Shown here one piece after another: positions 12,227 through 24,820 of a stretch of DNA of 64,000 bases. The notes under the pieces were generated by a model. That model saw nothing but the letters and a program-made list of their open reading frames with translations, was not told where the DNA came from and ran no database searches. The position numbers were made by a program, and so were the translations under genes. Position 1 is the first letter of the stretch, and every line of letters starts with the position of its first letter. This stretch comes from Paratinospora sagittata. Lineage: Eukaryota > Streptophyta > Magnoliopsida > Ranunculales > Menispermaceae. The stretch is taken from the NCBI GenBank assembly GCA_035771175.1, contig CM069590.1, positions 54,042,123-54,106,122 of the forward strand, given 5' to 3'.

Positions 12227-15200
12227 TTACACTTTGTCATCATGGAACCACCATCTCGTCTCTTTGGGAGATCTACCATTTCGACAGTTCTTCACATAGC
12301 GATCATTATCTGCAGGTCGTTGCTGCAACACACACAATTGAATCTATCAGAAAAAGAGAATAAAGAACCAGGGAAGACAGTTTGTTTAGGTCCCGATGAG
12401 GGAAACAAGAAATTGAATATGAATCATAGTGCATCCGCACCTTTGATGTTGAGCTGGACAACATGGAGAGAATACTGATGCAGATAGAGCTAACAGTCAT
12501 GGCAGGAGACCATGAATCATACAAGATATCTGCCCAGACAGATATAACACATCAGTTTGAAAGGCACATAATACTTATATTATAAAAAAGATGTCTCAAA
12601 ATGGCCTTAACAAAACATCAAAAAGGCACATGGACATGGTAGAAAATTGATTCTTAAGTTCGGCAGTTACACTTCCCTCACAGTAAAAAATTAGAGACCA
12701 AGATGACTCCTGGTAATGTTTTGCCCGGACTTTTTTTTCCTTATTCTTAATATTGTCAAATGGTAGTTGATCAGGGAAGAGATCAAACAATTCTTTTAAT
12801 TACCTAACTATTTTGAATTTATATCTGGGAGACGTCAAAACAGCCGTTTCAATTGTACTCATCGAACAATAGAACTTAATATTTTTGGAAAATTAACTCA
12901 AAAATAATTTAGAAATCAGCCATATAGTGCAGGCCTTCTGCATAAACTACTCTTATCCATACAAACTTTTGTTGATCCTACTTTTTAACATCTAAAATTC
13001 ACAGAGCAAAAACAGATAACATTGCAAGTAGGACAGCAAAACCTAATGTATCCACACACATCGTCGTCAATTATGTAATGAGATAGGATGTTAAAATTAC
13101 TCCACAAAAACTAACTCATGGAGTTTAGCATCCAAAATCTCGGCTGTTAACCACTGTTGTTAAGACAAGATGGTAACACCAAGGTGACTTGCTTTGAATA
13201 AGAGGCACTTGAGAACTGCCTATAGAAGTAGGCAATAATTTTTATTTTTTTCAAAAAGTAGAAAATAAAATTAAAATAAAAAATTTGGAGTCACTCATTC
13301 CATTAATCTGGGAACATTTTCTCAGGTCACTAATGCTCCAAGCTCCTCGATTCAATCCATTTCCTTCTTTTTATTGCCCAAGTCCTAAACGTGTCATTCC
13401 TACGCATCTCACTTCATTCCTTAGCCACCAGTGAGTGACAACCATAATTCAAAAATTAGAGTCTACGGATATGAAATCTTGACGATTCTTGAGTAGCAAG
13501 ATTATTTTGGGTAGGCTCTACTTATGGGTTGATTTTCCTTCTGCTTGAGGAAATATCTTTAGTTACCTGCGAATGAATAGGAAATTCTCAAGATGAACAT
13601 ATATAGAGTTTAGTTTTACAGCAACATACTACTAGGGGGTCCTGCACAAGGATCAAATTCATAAATTCTAAAGAAAAACAATATGCGTGTGAGAGAGAAA
13701 CGCGTTTTAAAATAGATAATATTGAATAAAATCCAAAAAATTCCCAATTCAAAAACTTGGTCCATAATTCATGCATTGATCAACATCCGTGCAGGAATTT
13801 TTTTCTTCTGGGGACGGGCTTTGAGGTAACACATCATCAGTAATAAAATGTTGTGTTCACATTCCACAATTTTTCCACCACATAACAAAATTTCCTTACT
13901 ACTTTGAATGCTATCAACAAACAGTATAGCTTCTATGACTGGTGGCTTTACGTCTAAATTTGAGAGTTGCTGGGACTCTTTTCTAATCAATCCTGGGACA
14001 TTGTTTTCCCCATTTCTGTGAGAGCTTATATAACAGCAGTAACACTAGCATTTACGTTAAGAAGGGCAAAAAACTAGGAGTTGCAATGCACATGGGAAAC
14101 CAAATCAACTACCAACATACAAACAATGGAATATACAGTATATAATTGTATAAAAAACAACTGTTTAGAGAAGCTCAGTATAGGAACCAGCTTGTTCATC
14201 TACTTATATTTTTGTCAACCTCACTTTGGTAAATAATAAAACAGGAAAAAAAGAAATAAAGAAAGAAAGAAAGCTCTATGAATGGCATGCACTTAGCCAG
14301 ATCAAGCAGGCATTTGATATTTGGATATTTCAGAGTGATTCTCATCTCTTGATTACTGAACCAACTAAATATTAACAGTTGTAGTCAAAATCACTGACAG
14401 AAGAAGCACTAATAATATGAATGTGTCATTTTTATACCAAAAACCAAAACCAAGGAAATGAAGATACCAAACCAATATAGCTATAACTTGACACAAATAA
14501 GTTAATTCCTCCAGCGAAAAGTAAACCCCCCTGATAAATGTTTTCGAAACAAATTGTAATTGTAAACATCCTCAGCTATTTTAAAATTATTTTATGACAA
14601 GCTCTATGTTGGCAATCCTTTAAATAGGGATGACAAAAGGAATATTGAATGATTTCACAATACTCAAGGTCACAAAAAATTTCCATGTCACATTTTCCAC
14701 CCGTGGGAATGGGATGATTATAAGACATAGTGACCCAATAACACAAAACTTATCAGATCTTCCTCTCAGAAACACTCTCGCTAAATTAACAGAATTTCCT
14801 GAAACTTCCTTATTGAACACCACAACCCCATGAGAAAAGGCAAAGGGTCATAATTCTGTCTGACCTAAAACTGCTGCCGATTACTCATTATCAAGTTTAT
14901 GAAAATATTAACCTTTTTTTGCTGCACTACAAATAATTAATTACTGAATCCACCTTGTACCTTAGAAATTTCTATCCAGGTACTGACAAAAAAAATGGTG
15001 AAACTTTCAAAGAGCATCCACTAACAGAAGGGTATCGTAGATTCTGGAAAAAAAAGCAGCATTCACCTCATAAATCATGATAGGAACAAAAACAAACTTG
15101 CTAAGCATGTAGAAGAAAAAGTAATTGCTTCAACCTAAAGACAAAGTCATTATCTCTGACAACAACAAAAAAGTTAAGCCTTATATCAACCACTTGGATT

Positions 15201-16096
15201 TGCCCAATGGGCAATGAATTTTGTTCCACCAGTCCAATATATCTAGGGAGGCAAGTTCATTAACTCTTTACATTTCACAAATCATTTAACAATCACATCT
15301 TTTACTAGAGGCATAACAGATACACCTCAGAAACACTACATAACATAAAAAGTAGATAGATAAATTCATATTTAGAATCTAACCGGAACATATATACTCA
15401 TGTTTCCATAAATCACAGAGTCACATAAACCAACATATCAAAATTACCTAAACATATATGGCCGTTGCTGTAAATGTGAGGATGCAGCGGAGCAGGGTGA
15501 AGAAAAATAACCTGTCCAAACCGACAAAAATCCAAATTGCAAACCTCAAAAGAACAAAAATAAAAAACAAAAACAATAAATCCAGAAAAAAAAAATCCGA
15601 TTCGAAGCTCCAAACAATAATCTGCAAATTACTTCACCTGCGGTGCTTCCATAGGATAATGCTCCGGAAAATCAACTTGAAGCTGGTAAGTTTCGTTGGC
15701 ATAAAGCGTTCCAGAAGCTCCATTGACTTCAATAATCCACCTTCCAAATAAAAAAAACAAACACAAACTTTAACAAATGTACAGAAACGGATAAACAGAA
15801 CCACAAGTAGAGCCCTAATCCTAACCTTTGTAGATTATCGGTAACCTTGTGCTTGAATCCCGCCGGAGGATTAACCTGCCATTCCACTAGCTCTTTCTGC
15901 AGACGATTGCAAGCGATTTTGCTCAGAGCCTAACATAAAGAAAGAAACGATCAGAAAACACAGACATCGAGAAAAAAGAACATCACAATCAAAGAGTTAC
16001 AGAGAAAAAAAGAAGAAAAAGAGAGATCTAGAAACGGAAAGAAAAAAAAAAGGAAGAAGAACGAACCTTGCGAGAAGCAGCGGAAGAGCTGGTCAT
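12227..16096 (-). CDS. Ubiquitin-conjugating enzyme E2, UBE2W / UBC15-18 type
   Basis: This is an E2 enzyme that takes ubiquitin from E1 as a thioester and passes it to substrates. The UBE2W branch attaches ubiquitin to disordered protein N-termini. Minus-strand exons in transcript order: 16096-16067, 15929-15826, 15740-15638, 15511-15448, 12529-12441, 12322-12227; 486 nt, 161 aa, the usual length of the Arabidopsis UBC15-18 group. The UBC fold is visible as RLQKELVEWQVNPPAGF, YQLQVDFPEHYPMEAPQVIF, then HPHIYSNGHICLDIL with catalytic Cys99, and YDSWSPAMTVSSI. The tripeptide is HPH rather than the common HPN, as in UBE2W. The C-terminus WWFHDDKV also matches UBE2W (WWxHDD). Intron 4 is about 2.9 kb long; the others are 80-140 nt except intron 5 (118 nt). 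The leader is GA-rich (16163-16176). Confidence 0.92.
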
Positions 16097-16162
16097 GCTT
16101 GGTGTTAACGATAGAAAAAAAGAATGTGAAGATCGGCGAAAGATAGGGGAGACGTATTTCTA

Positions 16163-16176
16163 GGAGAGAGAGAGAG
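16163..16176. repeat. GA microsatellite upstream of UBC start
   Basis: This short AG dinucleotide run lies about 70 bases upstream of the UBC start codon. It would be a CT-rich tract in the transcript leader, a common feature of plant 5' untranslated regions. Confidence 0.7.
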
Positions 16177-16533
16177 AAAAGCAAGGGTCCCTTGTGACTT
16201 GTGACCGGCCTCCTCGCTCGCTCGCTCGCTCCACTGTACTTTATTTTTTTTTTCTTTTGACTTCCCCATTTTGCCCCTCTTTTTTTACACTTTCCTCTTC
16301 CTTACGCCACTGTCCCCCGGCCTCCCTCAGATCCTTCTATTTCCCTCCGCGTGTTCTCCGTCTCTTATCTCGAGGAACATTCACGATTTCATTTTGACCT
16401 GCCTTCTTGTTCCAGAAATTTTGACCTTTTTTATACGCTCTGGCTGTATCTCTCAAGATTTCTAACGTATCCTTTGACGAACTGAGGAAAGAAGTGATTG
16501 TATGTAGGATCAGTTTTTTTTGCTGTTTTAGGA

Positions 16534-16748
16534 CACGTGGCGGTTGATCTGAATTTGTATGTGGGGAAGGGCTTTGTGTCTGACGTAATGTCCACGTCCT
16601 TCTTTGATCATGAAATAGTTATTGACACGTGTTGTGATTGTTGTGAAGGACCTGGTTTGGTACATCAAAAGAAGCGCTGGACAGCAACAACCTTTCTTTT
16701 CTTTTTCTTTTTTTTTGGGGGGGGGGGGGGGGTCTTTTTGGTCACGTG
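16534..16748. promoter_or_regulatory. Cluster of three G-boxes (CACGTG) with a G16 homopolymer
   Basis: CACGTG occurs at 16534-16539, 16626-16631 and 16743-16748, each in an ACGTG(G/T) ABRE-like context, with a further CCACGTCC at about 16593. They lie 440-650 bases upstream of the UBC start codon on the minus strand and about 1.8 kb from the next + strand gene, so they probably belong to the UBC promoter. A run of T8 followed by G16 (16717-16732) sits inside the cluster. G-boxes are bound by bZIP and bHLH factors; actual use here is inferred from the motifs only. Confidence 0.45.
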
Positions 16749-18487
16749 GCACCGATGTCTTTTTGGTCACAGCCAACGGCCTCTTTTTTGTCTCCTTTCA
16801 CGGTCACCGCGGGAACCTTTTTCTCAACCACCGATGCGCTGCTTCCTTTGTCCAACTATCATTTTCGTGCTTCATAGCTCCTGTTTGTATGATAAGTGCA
16901 GTCAATTTTGTTTCTGTAAATGTCAATGTTCTCTAATTATTAATGTGGTATGTGTTAATTTTGTTACTGTTGGTTGATTTTACACTATTTGAGTAACCCC
17001 TTGCTAGAGGTGTAAAGGATAAATTCAAACCACGAAATTTGATTTAAATGAATTCAGTTTTGACTGAGTTTGAAATAAATAAAAAATATATATATATATA
17101 ACAATCATCTCGTTTTATTATTTTTATTAACACGAGAAAAGTATCCCTTTCTTGTAAAAGGCTTGCTCTTGGTATGTAAGGAATTAAAGGAGTTATTCGT
17201 TTCGGATTGCTTGAATTCATCCTAATTCGATGCTTTTCCAATGTTAGATATACATTTCTTTCTTTATTAATTTAAAGAGCACAAACAGACGTGGAATCCA
17301 TTATATTAAAAAAATAAAAAAGCAATTTAAGAATACATGCAACCTTCTTTACTGAATATTTTTCATAAATTGAGTTGGATTAGATGATAGCCCGCCAATA
17401 CACACACGAATATATTCTTGACATTAAATACAATATGTACATGAAAGTTTAATATCTTGATTATATATATATTTGCCAGTGAGTGACCAGCCTTATATGG
17501 GACAAAAAAATTATTGTATTTTTATTAAAGGCTTAATATAGTTTTATTGGATCTTAGTGCAGACATATATAGTCGGGACAACTCTTTTTTTTTGGTTCAT
17601 TCATTTAAAATAATTTGTATGTATATAATGACCTCATGTAACAAATACAACAGATTAACAATAAAAATAAAAATAAAAGAGAGAGAGAGAGAGGGAGAGA
17701 GAATATACTATTTGTGTAGGAGAAATCTGTCAAACTGTTTATAATACAAAAAAATCTTAGAAACTCTAAACAATCTCATTTCAACTAATCTTTGAACATA
17801 ACCTTATTATATATTTTTTAATGCTTCAGTGAATACAACTTTCGAAACAATCAATAACATGCAATAAATAGCAGCTCAAAAATAAAGAGCACACACACAA
17901 ATGAACATAAGAAACATGTGTAGAGGTTAAACTATATGTATGTTTGGAACAATTTTAGATTATAGCTTATAACTTTTGTAAAAATGGGGTTGAAATTAAC
18001 ATACGCTTGCTAACTTGGAGATGGTAAAAAGGTGACTTTAAAATCTAAAAATTTCAGGTTCAATTTTTACTATTGTCTCATGAAAATTAATAGGTAAGGA
18101 ATGAGCCTGATATCTTTCTGAGATTGTGGTATGTATCGATGGTAATGAAATTAGTTATACAATTAACTAATGAAATTAGTTATACAATTAACTATTTCTA
18201 TTATTTCTTCTAAAATATCTATATATATAAATAAATAAATACTAATAATAATATTAACATAAGCCTATATAAAAATATTGGATCAATATAATTCTAGTTA
18301 ATTAAGAAGAGTCAGAGAAGTAGGAGACAGGAACGCGCACAGGTGCGAACCCTAACACAAGGCAACCGAACCAATTGTGCACCGGTGCTACTGCGAGGCT
18401 GCGTAAGGCGTAAATCGTTGTGGTCGCCCTATCCATATTATTCAACTTGAAACCCCAGAACCAGAGAGCTCTGTTCTTCGCGCTATC
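16749..18487. other. Intergenic, divergent promoter space
   Basis: The UBC and CDK5RAP1-like genes diverge from this stretch. It is AT-rich with AT runs near 17080-17100, an AG microsatellite at about 17678-17702, and remnants similar to other AGGTGTAAA-type repeats near 17007. No coding exon is supported. The last 180 bases become GC-richer toward the CDK5RAP1-like start codon, as in a transcript leader. Confidence 0.5.
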
Positions 18488-21400
18488 ATGGCTTCCTCGC
18501 TCCTCTCTTCTCTCATTAGCCAACCCCAATCGCGTTTCTTTGTTAAAATCCAGAGATCTCGTTGCTTTAAGCTTCGTTTTCTCTCCTACAAGACTCATTT
18601 CCCCCCTTCGCTCAGATTGGCTGGTTCACACCGTGTTTCCAGATGGTTCTCGCAGTCTCAGTTGCCCGCCGAGAAATCCGATGCTTCAACTCTCCACCAT
18701 TTCATCGCTCGGGCGGTCGCCACTTCAGGAACCCCTCAAGCAGAGTCAGTTTAGTCTCTTTTTTATTCTTGTTTTCCCTCTTCTCCGAGATGATGGTTTT
18801 GCTTTATAATTTTACTGCAAAAGCCAGATTTTCAAAAGAAGTTTTCTCCTTTAGAAGTTATTTATTTTTTTAATGTGTTTCTTCTTCTATTTGTTGATTG
18901 AAGTGTGAATTGCAAATTGGAGGGGCTGTTTGGGCGTCCATTTCTCTGTAATGCCCAATTAACTTTTCCGAATCTAAGTGGTCAAGATATTTTGTGTCGT
19001 ATTAGTATTTGATCCTTCATAGTGTCTATTCCATTTTAACGCTTGTCATTACCAGGTACAGAACTGTTCAAAGTAACTGTTTTTCACTGGATAAACAAAC
19101 AGCATTGTAGGTAACCCCAAACAAGGGCATTGAATCCACATTATTGTAATAGTTTTTATCTACTGCTTTACATTAGTTTGTCACGGTATTAGTTATCATG
19201 GCACTGTGACAAACTGATGAAGTGTAATAAGCATTTTGAGGTTCTAAGTGATCAGCTCAATGATCTGCTTTAGTTTTAAGCTCCCTTTTAAAACATTAGC
19301 ATTGATAGACTGGGATAATTACCCTTCTGTTCTTAGGTTAGTGAAGTTTATACCTACTTACACTCTTCAAACAAAGCCTGTCTAGTTGTTCTACTTCTTA
19401 GCACCAGGGGTCCAAGAGTATAGGGTTCCATCAATTTGAAAGCAATTGATATTTCACATGATCTTGAAGCATGTTTGAACCTGGTGCTGGGGCATTAAAT
19501 AATAAAAAGTGCACTAGAGAGTCTGGAATGAGGGGACAATATTCCCGTATCGGACTCCTCATACTTGGGCCATTCTTTACTTTTGTTGAATTTGTTAGGG
19601 ATTTAGGATTGAGAATTTTTAACCTGTGAGTTGGGTTCAGATTGAGACCAACACTTTCAGTCGATTCATTGACCAAGAAGACTTTCGATATTCATTCACT
19701 TAGAATCAATTGGTTATTTTTGGGAGTTATTTGTTAACTATAGGCCTTTATTCTGGTTAGGTTTATACTGGATTGTAGAGTTGATTGATAGATTTGATTT
19801 TAAATCGAGGAATGGAGAGTTTTGCAGCTTGGTCTTGGGAGGGAGGGATGGAAAACCTGAAACAGTGGCATCATTGTATTTGATCCTGATTTTTGATAAT
19901 CTATTGTCTTGCTTAGAATCAATAATTTAGGAATGATTCAATTTATTTGAAGTTTAAACCCCTTTATCCCAACCGATCACAGTGCTAAAAGTGAGCTATT
20001 TTGCTTTTCAGTCAAGTTTCTTGAATGGTGGCATGCCCATATATGCTATATTTCAATAAAATGGAGCTAGTCAATATCTTTTGATGCAGGCCACAAAAAA
20101 AAAAGAAATTTATTGTTGATAAGCAATTGTGACTAAAATCATTTCTTTAATTTCTTTACTTATCTAATATTTTTGAATTGTTCTTTGTCCCAATTTCTTG
20201 AAAAATTGCAATGCGTAACTTTGCGAAATTCCATTACTTATTTTTTCTTTTTAATAATTCTAGTACACCGTTAAAAATTATTCTTCTCTGTGAACAGTGT
20301 GAAGAATTAGGTTTATTGTTGTGTACCTTGTGACTATGACTTTATTAAGTTTCTATATCTTCAATTTGTCAATGAGCATTTCTTTGCAAACTTTGGAAAG
20401 TAGTTTTTTGTTCTGGTTGACCTTTTAGCAAGGGCAGTTCACTTGTGATACTTGGAAACTTGTGCTGCTAAAGTTCTCCAACATACAATTTTGCTCATTC
20501 AGTACGTGGTTAGTTTCAAACAATTATTTTTCTCACCACTTTGTTTCATTATTGTCTATACAGCCCCATTTCAGCTGTAGAACCTGTTCCAAAGGGACGC
20601 ATTTACCATGAGACTTATGGATGTCAAATGAACATCAATGATATGGAGATTGTCCTATCTATAATGAAGAATGCTGGATATAGTGAAGTTGTTGGGGTTC
20701 CAGAGAGTGCAGAGATCATTTTTATTAACACTTGTGCTATCAGGGACAACGCAGAGCAAAAAGTATGGCAGAGGCTTAATTACTTTTGGTTTCTCAAGAG
20801 ACATTGGAAGAGTAATGTTGCCATAGGACGGTCCCAATCTTTGAGCCCTCCAAAAGTAGTTGTGTTGGGATGTATGGCTGAGAGGTTAAAAGATAAGATA
20901 CTTGATGCAGATAAGATGGTTGATGTTGTATGTGGGCCTGATGCATACAGGGATTTGCCACGTTTACTAGAGGAGGTTGATTATGGTCAAAAAGGGATTA
21001 ACACTTTGCTTTCTCTAGAGGAAACATATGCCGATATCAGTCCAGTTAGGATATCAAAGAACTCAGTTACAGCATTTGTCTCTGTGATGAGGGGTTGCAA
21101 TAATATGTGCTCATTTTGCATTGTACCTTTTACTAGAGGCAGAGAGAGATCACGTCCGGTGGAATCAATTGTAAGAGAGGTGGGTGAGCTTTGGAAAGAA
21201 GGCGTACAGGAAGTGATGCTTCTAGGTCAGAATGTTAATAGCTATAATGATACATCCGGGATTGACAATGATGTTGAACCGGGTGCTGGATGGAGATATA
21301 GTGAAGGCTTTTCCAGCACGAGCAAGGTGAAAAAGATGGGATTGCGCTTCTCTGATCTTCTGGATCAGCTATCAACAGAATTTCCAGAAATGCGTTTCAG

Positions 21401-22233
21401 ATATACATCTCCGCACCCTAAAGATTTCCCCGATGATCTACTTTATCTAATGCGAGATAGGTATAATATCTGCAATAGTATACATTTGCCTGCCCAAAGT
21501 GGGAATTCAACTGTACTCGAAAGAATGCGTCGGGGTCATACACGTGAGGCATACTTGGATCTCGTACATAAGATACGAAGCATCATACCTGATGTTGGGA
21601 TAAGCAGTGATTTCATATGTGGTAAGTTCTACCATTAGACATTTGCATTCCTTATTCTCAGTTCTCTTTTGATAGGAGAATTGCAATTTGGTAATCTTCC
21701 TTCTATGAAATTTCAAATTGCTTTTTGTAGGGTTTTGTGGAGAAACAGAAGAGGAGCATTGTGACACATTAAGCCTTGTAAGAGCAGTTGGCTATGATAT
21801 GGCATACATGTTTGCATACAGTATGAGGGAGAAAACACATGCCCACAGGAACTATGTTGATGACGTACCTGACGATGTCAAGCAAAGGAGACTAACTGAG
21901 CTCATTGAAACATTTCGTGAGACAACTGGTCAGTGTTATGACTCCCAAATAGGTACTATCCAACTTGTGTTAGTGGAAGGACCCAACAAAAGAGCCCCTG
22001 AGATGGAGCTGATTGGCAAGAGTGACAGAGGGCACAAGGTATCTTTTGCAAAGGTTGCAATTCCACATGTTGAAGATGATGGGAAACGGTGTCCTACTGT
22101 TGGTGATTTCGTGGAAGTTCACATATTGAGATCAACAAGAGCATCTTTGTTTGGGGAAGCCCTAGCCATTACGAAATTGAGCTTGTTTCACAACAAACGA
22201 GAGGTGGCTTTTGCTTGTGCAAACAGAACTTAA
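18488..22233 (+). CDS. CDK5RAP1/MiaB-like tRNA-2-methylthio-adenosine synthase, organelle-targeted
   Basis: This radical-SAM methylthiotransferase adds a 2-methylthio group to isopentenyl-adenosine 37 of tRNAs. Exons: 18488-18744, 20564-21621, 21731-22233; 1818 nt, 605 aa. The N-terminal UPF0004 domain shows [13 protein letters not shown] (Cys106), [11 protein letters not shown] and [11 protein letters not shown], the three auxiliary-cluster cysteines. The radical-SAM triad is [10 protein letters not shown] (Cys264, 268, 271) followed by [11 protein letters not shown]. Further along are [28 protein letters not shown] and [12 protein letters not shown]. The last exon carries the C-terminal TRAM-like segment ending in [18 protein letters not shown]. 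The first 85 residues are Ser/Arg/Phe-rich without acidic residues at the start and look like a transit peptide, so action on mitochondrial or plastid tRNA is inferred. Intron 1 is 1.8 kb. All conserved cysteines are present, so the gene appears functional. Confidence 0.93.
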
Positions 22234-22373
22234 GAACTTATGTCTTCTTTTTGCATCTCACAGCTTTTGTTTTTGTTTTTTATATTTTTTCTAATATTAT
22301 TTCCCTCTTAATGAATTACTGTAATAGGGCGAAGAAAGAAAAAGTTCTGGTTTTGATAGGTTTTGAAACACAC

Positions 22374-22794
22374 ACCATATCCCAGTCTCAAAAATCATAA
22401 GTGAGGCTTTCATTTAATCTTAAATGGGCTCAATACCATGTAAATATGGTCAATCATACATGGAATACTTCCTCTTTCCAACCACAGTCTTGTTTTACCC
22501 TCATCACCTGACCGAATTATGAATCTCATATCATATAATCTTAACTATATATCTGCACATCTTGCTCCATCTTTCCTTGCTATCAATAACAAGGACCAGA
22601 ATAGCATTGTGGCTCTCTCATTTCAACTCCTTTGTGAATTAAGTACTTTGCACCTTAAAATGAAATCTCTCTTCCTCTTTTGTACTCGTACTTTCAACAT
22701 GGGAAATTTGACTAACTTGCCTAAAGTTGAGGCTGATATGATGTTGATGATGCCTTTTAAAACGGCATTCATTTCAAAGATCCTTTTGCATTAA
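22374..22794. repeat. Dispersed repeat A, copy 1
   Basis: This 421-bp segment shortly downstream of the CDK5RAP1-like gene is repeated in the same orientation at 33251-33702. Both copies begin ACCATATCCCAGTCTC and end CCTTTTGCATTAA, and most of the interior matches, including ATATATCTGCACATCTTGC. The second copy has an extra 29 bases or so in the middle (near 33419-33447). It has no coding capacity, no terminal inverted repeats and no flanking duplication that I can see. It may be an untranslated region or transposon fragment copied with neighbouring DNA. Confidence 0.75.
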
Positions 22795-23380
22795 AGATCA
22801 ACTTTTAAGATCTGAAATTCAAAATTAATATTTTTAAGTTGAGATTAATATTTTTATAATCGAAATTCAAAATTAATATTTTTATAATCGAAATTCAAAA
22901 ATTAAGTATAATAATACATGTGATTTTCTCAAGTTATTTCCCTTTTTTTTTTTTTTAGTATAAAGCTATAAATAATCATATTACACCCCTTATAAAGTAA
23001 CATTGACACCTTTTGTTTGGACAATTAAAAGTACTTCTAACTTACTTTTTTGAGTAAAAATTGTTTTTTCAGCACAACCACAACTTCAGTTTAAAAAATT
23101 GTTATTCACGAACATTGACTTCATAATCACTTTTACAAGAATAAGACCATTAAAAGAGAGGAAAAAAAAATAGTTGAGTGTTTAGGATAGTGTTCACTAT
23201 TACAAATTTGTTTATTTAAGTGTGAAAACTGTTGATCCAAGGCAAATGGTGAAAATTACTAATTGCTTTGTCTAGTTTATCACCTCAATCTGAAATTTTT
23301 CTTGCTTCTTTCTTGTTTCCTAGCATTCCTTTTGAAGTCTTTAACTTTTAAAGCTTTTAATGATGGGTACTTGGGTAGGT

Positions 23381-23815
23381 TACCATGCAAGGATTTATAA
23401 AGAGGATTGTTGACATGATGAGGGTAGAGCGGTTGTTTCAATCACAAGGAGGCCCAATAATTTTGTCTCAGTTTGAAAAAACCCTTGTTGATAGAGGTGA
23501 AGTAGTTAATTTTTACCATCTTTTTTACTTCTACTAGAAAGTTTGCTTCTATAATTCTACTTAAACATAAAGTTGATTATGTGCTACAAACCTTACAAAT
23601 TCCTAATAAAAACTCTGATGCTAATTGACAAACTAATGGGTCCCTCAATTTTGGTTTGTAATAGCAGATAGAGAATGAATATGGACCAATGGAGTATGAA
23701 CTCTGGTGCTCCCTTGTCACGCTTCTACGCAATGGGCGGCACATATGGCAGTTGGTATTGGCACCGGAGCCCCCTGGTGATGTGCAAGCAAGACGAGGCT
23801 TCCGATACGAATGAA
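23381..23815 (+). pseudogene. Beta-galactosidase (GH35) gene fragment
   Basis: Two exon remnants encode part of the catalytic domain of a plant beta-galactosidase. The first, about 23381-23471, reads KRIVDMMRVERLF followed by QSQGGPIILSQ. The second starts at 23668 after AATAGCAG and reads IENEYGPMEYE, containing the ENEYG acid/base glutamate motif. It then continues in shifted frames as QWAAHMAVGIGTGAP and VMCKQDEASD. At least two frameshifts are needed to follow the family order, and the donor after the first exon is CAG-TT instead of CAG-GT. The intron between them is kept, so the fragment came from genomic DNA, not a processed transcript. Nothing homologous is seen upstream or downstream, so only about 80 codons of a normally 700-850 aa enzyme remain. 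Confidence 0.75.
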
Positions 23816-24440
23816 AAATGCAACTTTATTTCTTGAACCGTAAGCACCGACACCATACATTAGAAGGGTGTGGATGTAAATACTGTAAAAGTGGAGAAGG
23901 GTCAGTGGTGCATCTCATAGTACAGTAAAAGAGCAGCTTATCCATGATGGGGAAGAGGAATTCAACAACCACCTACCGACACATATACATACTGTGTAGT
24001 CTGCTGCATAATTCTAATGACATTGATAAACCTAGTAATAGTGGTAACAATAATTTGTGCATAATGTTAATAAGAGACCACCAAAAAATTTATATCAAAT
24101 TGAGTAATGCTTGACTAACACATTTTGTTAACATTGCTCTTAAGAGTTGCTGAATTGCCTCAAATCACGTGTTCACACATGAAAAGCTGTTTGGCACAAT
24201 CACATGAAAAAAAGGACAAGTTTTACAACTATCTTCTTCCTAGTAAATCTTTTTACTTTTTGACAAGAGCACTACCTTCATAAGGCTTTCTGCAACCATG
24301 AAATGAATAATCCATTAAGTTGTTGTTGGTTTCTATATCACATTGCTGTAGCAGCCATCTTCTCTTTCTCCCGTGCCATCTTGTCCTTCTTCGTTGCCAT
24401 TGCTGTCATCTTCTCCTTCTCCCTTGCCATTGCTGCCATC
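23816..24440 (-). repeat. Block P, copy 1 (3' end and flank of the decayed MCUR1-like gene)
   Basis: This block resembles 40400-41030 over about 600 bases with indels. Shared stretches include AGAAGGGTGTGGATGT, GGGTCAGTGGTGCATCT, TCCATGATGGGGAAGAG and CACCTNCCGACACATA. The similarity covers what would be the 3' end and untranslated region of a minus-strand gene, ending in the repetitive Lys/Met-rich tail. The two copies flank the CYP90C1-like gene. Confidence 0.7.
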
Positions 24441-24634
24441 TTCTACCTGGCCAAGTTTCAGATCAAAAAAATAACTCAGAGCTACTCCTGTGATTAAAGA
24501 GACAATGGAACCACAAGCAATTAATCAGTAGTTGATTAGACTCATCTTGAATGATGCACAGTCCATGTTACTACTTTCAATGATGACTCTGAAATCTTTG
24601 TATAGCTCACTTAGAATACTTGTGCTTTTCTTAT

Positions 24635-24639
24635 GAAAC
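24635..24639. repeat. Copia target-site duplication, left copy (GAAAC)
   Basis: GAAAC lies directly before the left LTR and is repeated at 30232-30236 directly after the right LTR. A 5-bp direct repeat is the usual copia integration footprint. Confidence 0.9.
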
Positions 24640-24811
24640 TGATAAATTCTCCATTACATTTTCTCTAATTTTCCATTCACAACCAGCAAATATATATCTC
24701 TTACAAAATCCAAAGCCTAAAAATAAGGAAACATGTTATCAGGAAACATGCCTAAAAATAAGGAAACATGTTCCGTAAAAACATATGCTCAACAATAAAG
24801 ATATCGTAATA
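24640..24811 (-). repeat. Copia 3' LTR (172 bp)
   Basis: Left on the + strand, 3' in element orientation. On the + strand it starts TGATAAATTCTCC and ends GATATCGTAATA. It differs from the 5' LTR at three positions, all transitions. It carries a short internal direct repeat AAATAAGGAAACATGTT. Confidence 0.95.
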
Positions 24812-24820
24812 CCCCCCCTC
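24812..24820 (-). other. Polypurine tract of the copia element
   Basis: In element orientation GAGGGGGGG lies immediately before the 3' LTR. It is the usual primer for plus-strand DNA synthesis. Confidence 0.85.

Noticed and set aside
16498..16977. 159-codon + strand frame
   Set aside because: It runs through a T8-G16 homopolymer in the UBC upstream region and has no protein-like features.
18302..18809. Overlapping frames on both strands at the CDK5RAP1-like first exon
   Set aside because: The transit-peptide exon 18488-18744 joins exon 2 in phase; the others are shadows.
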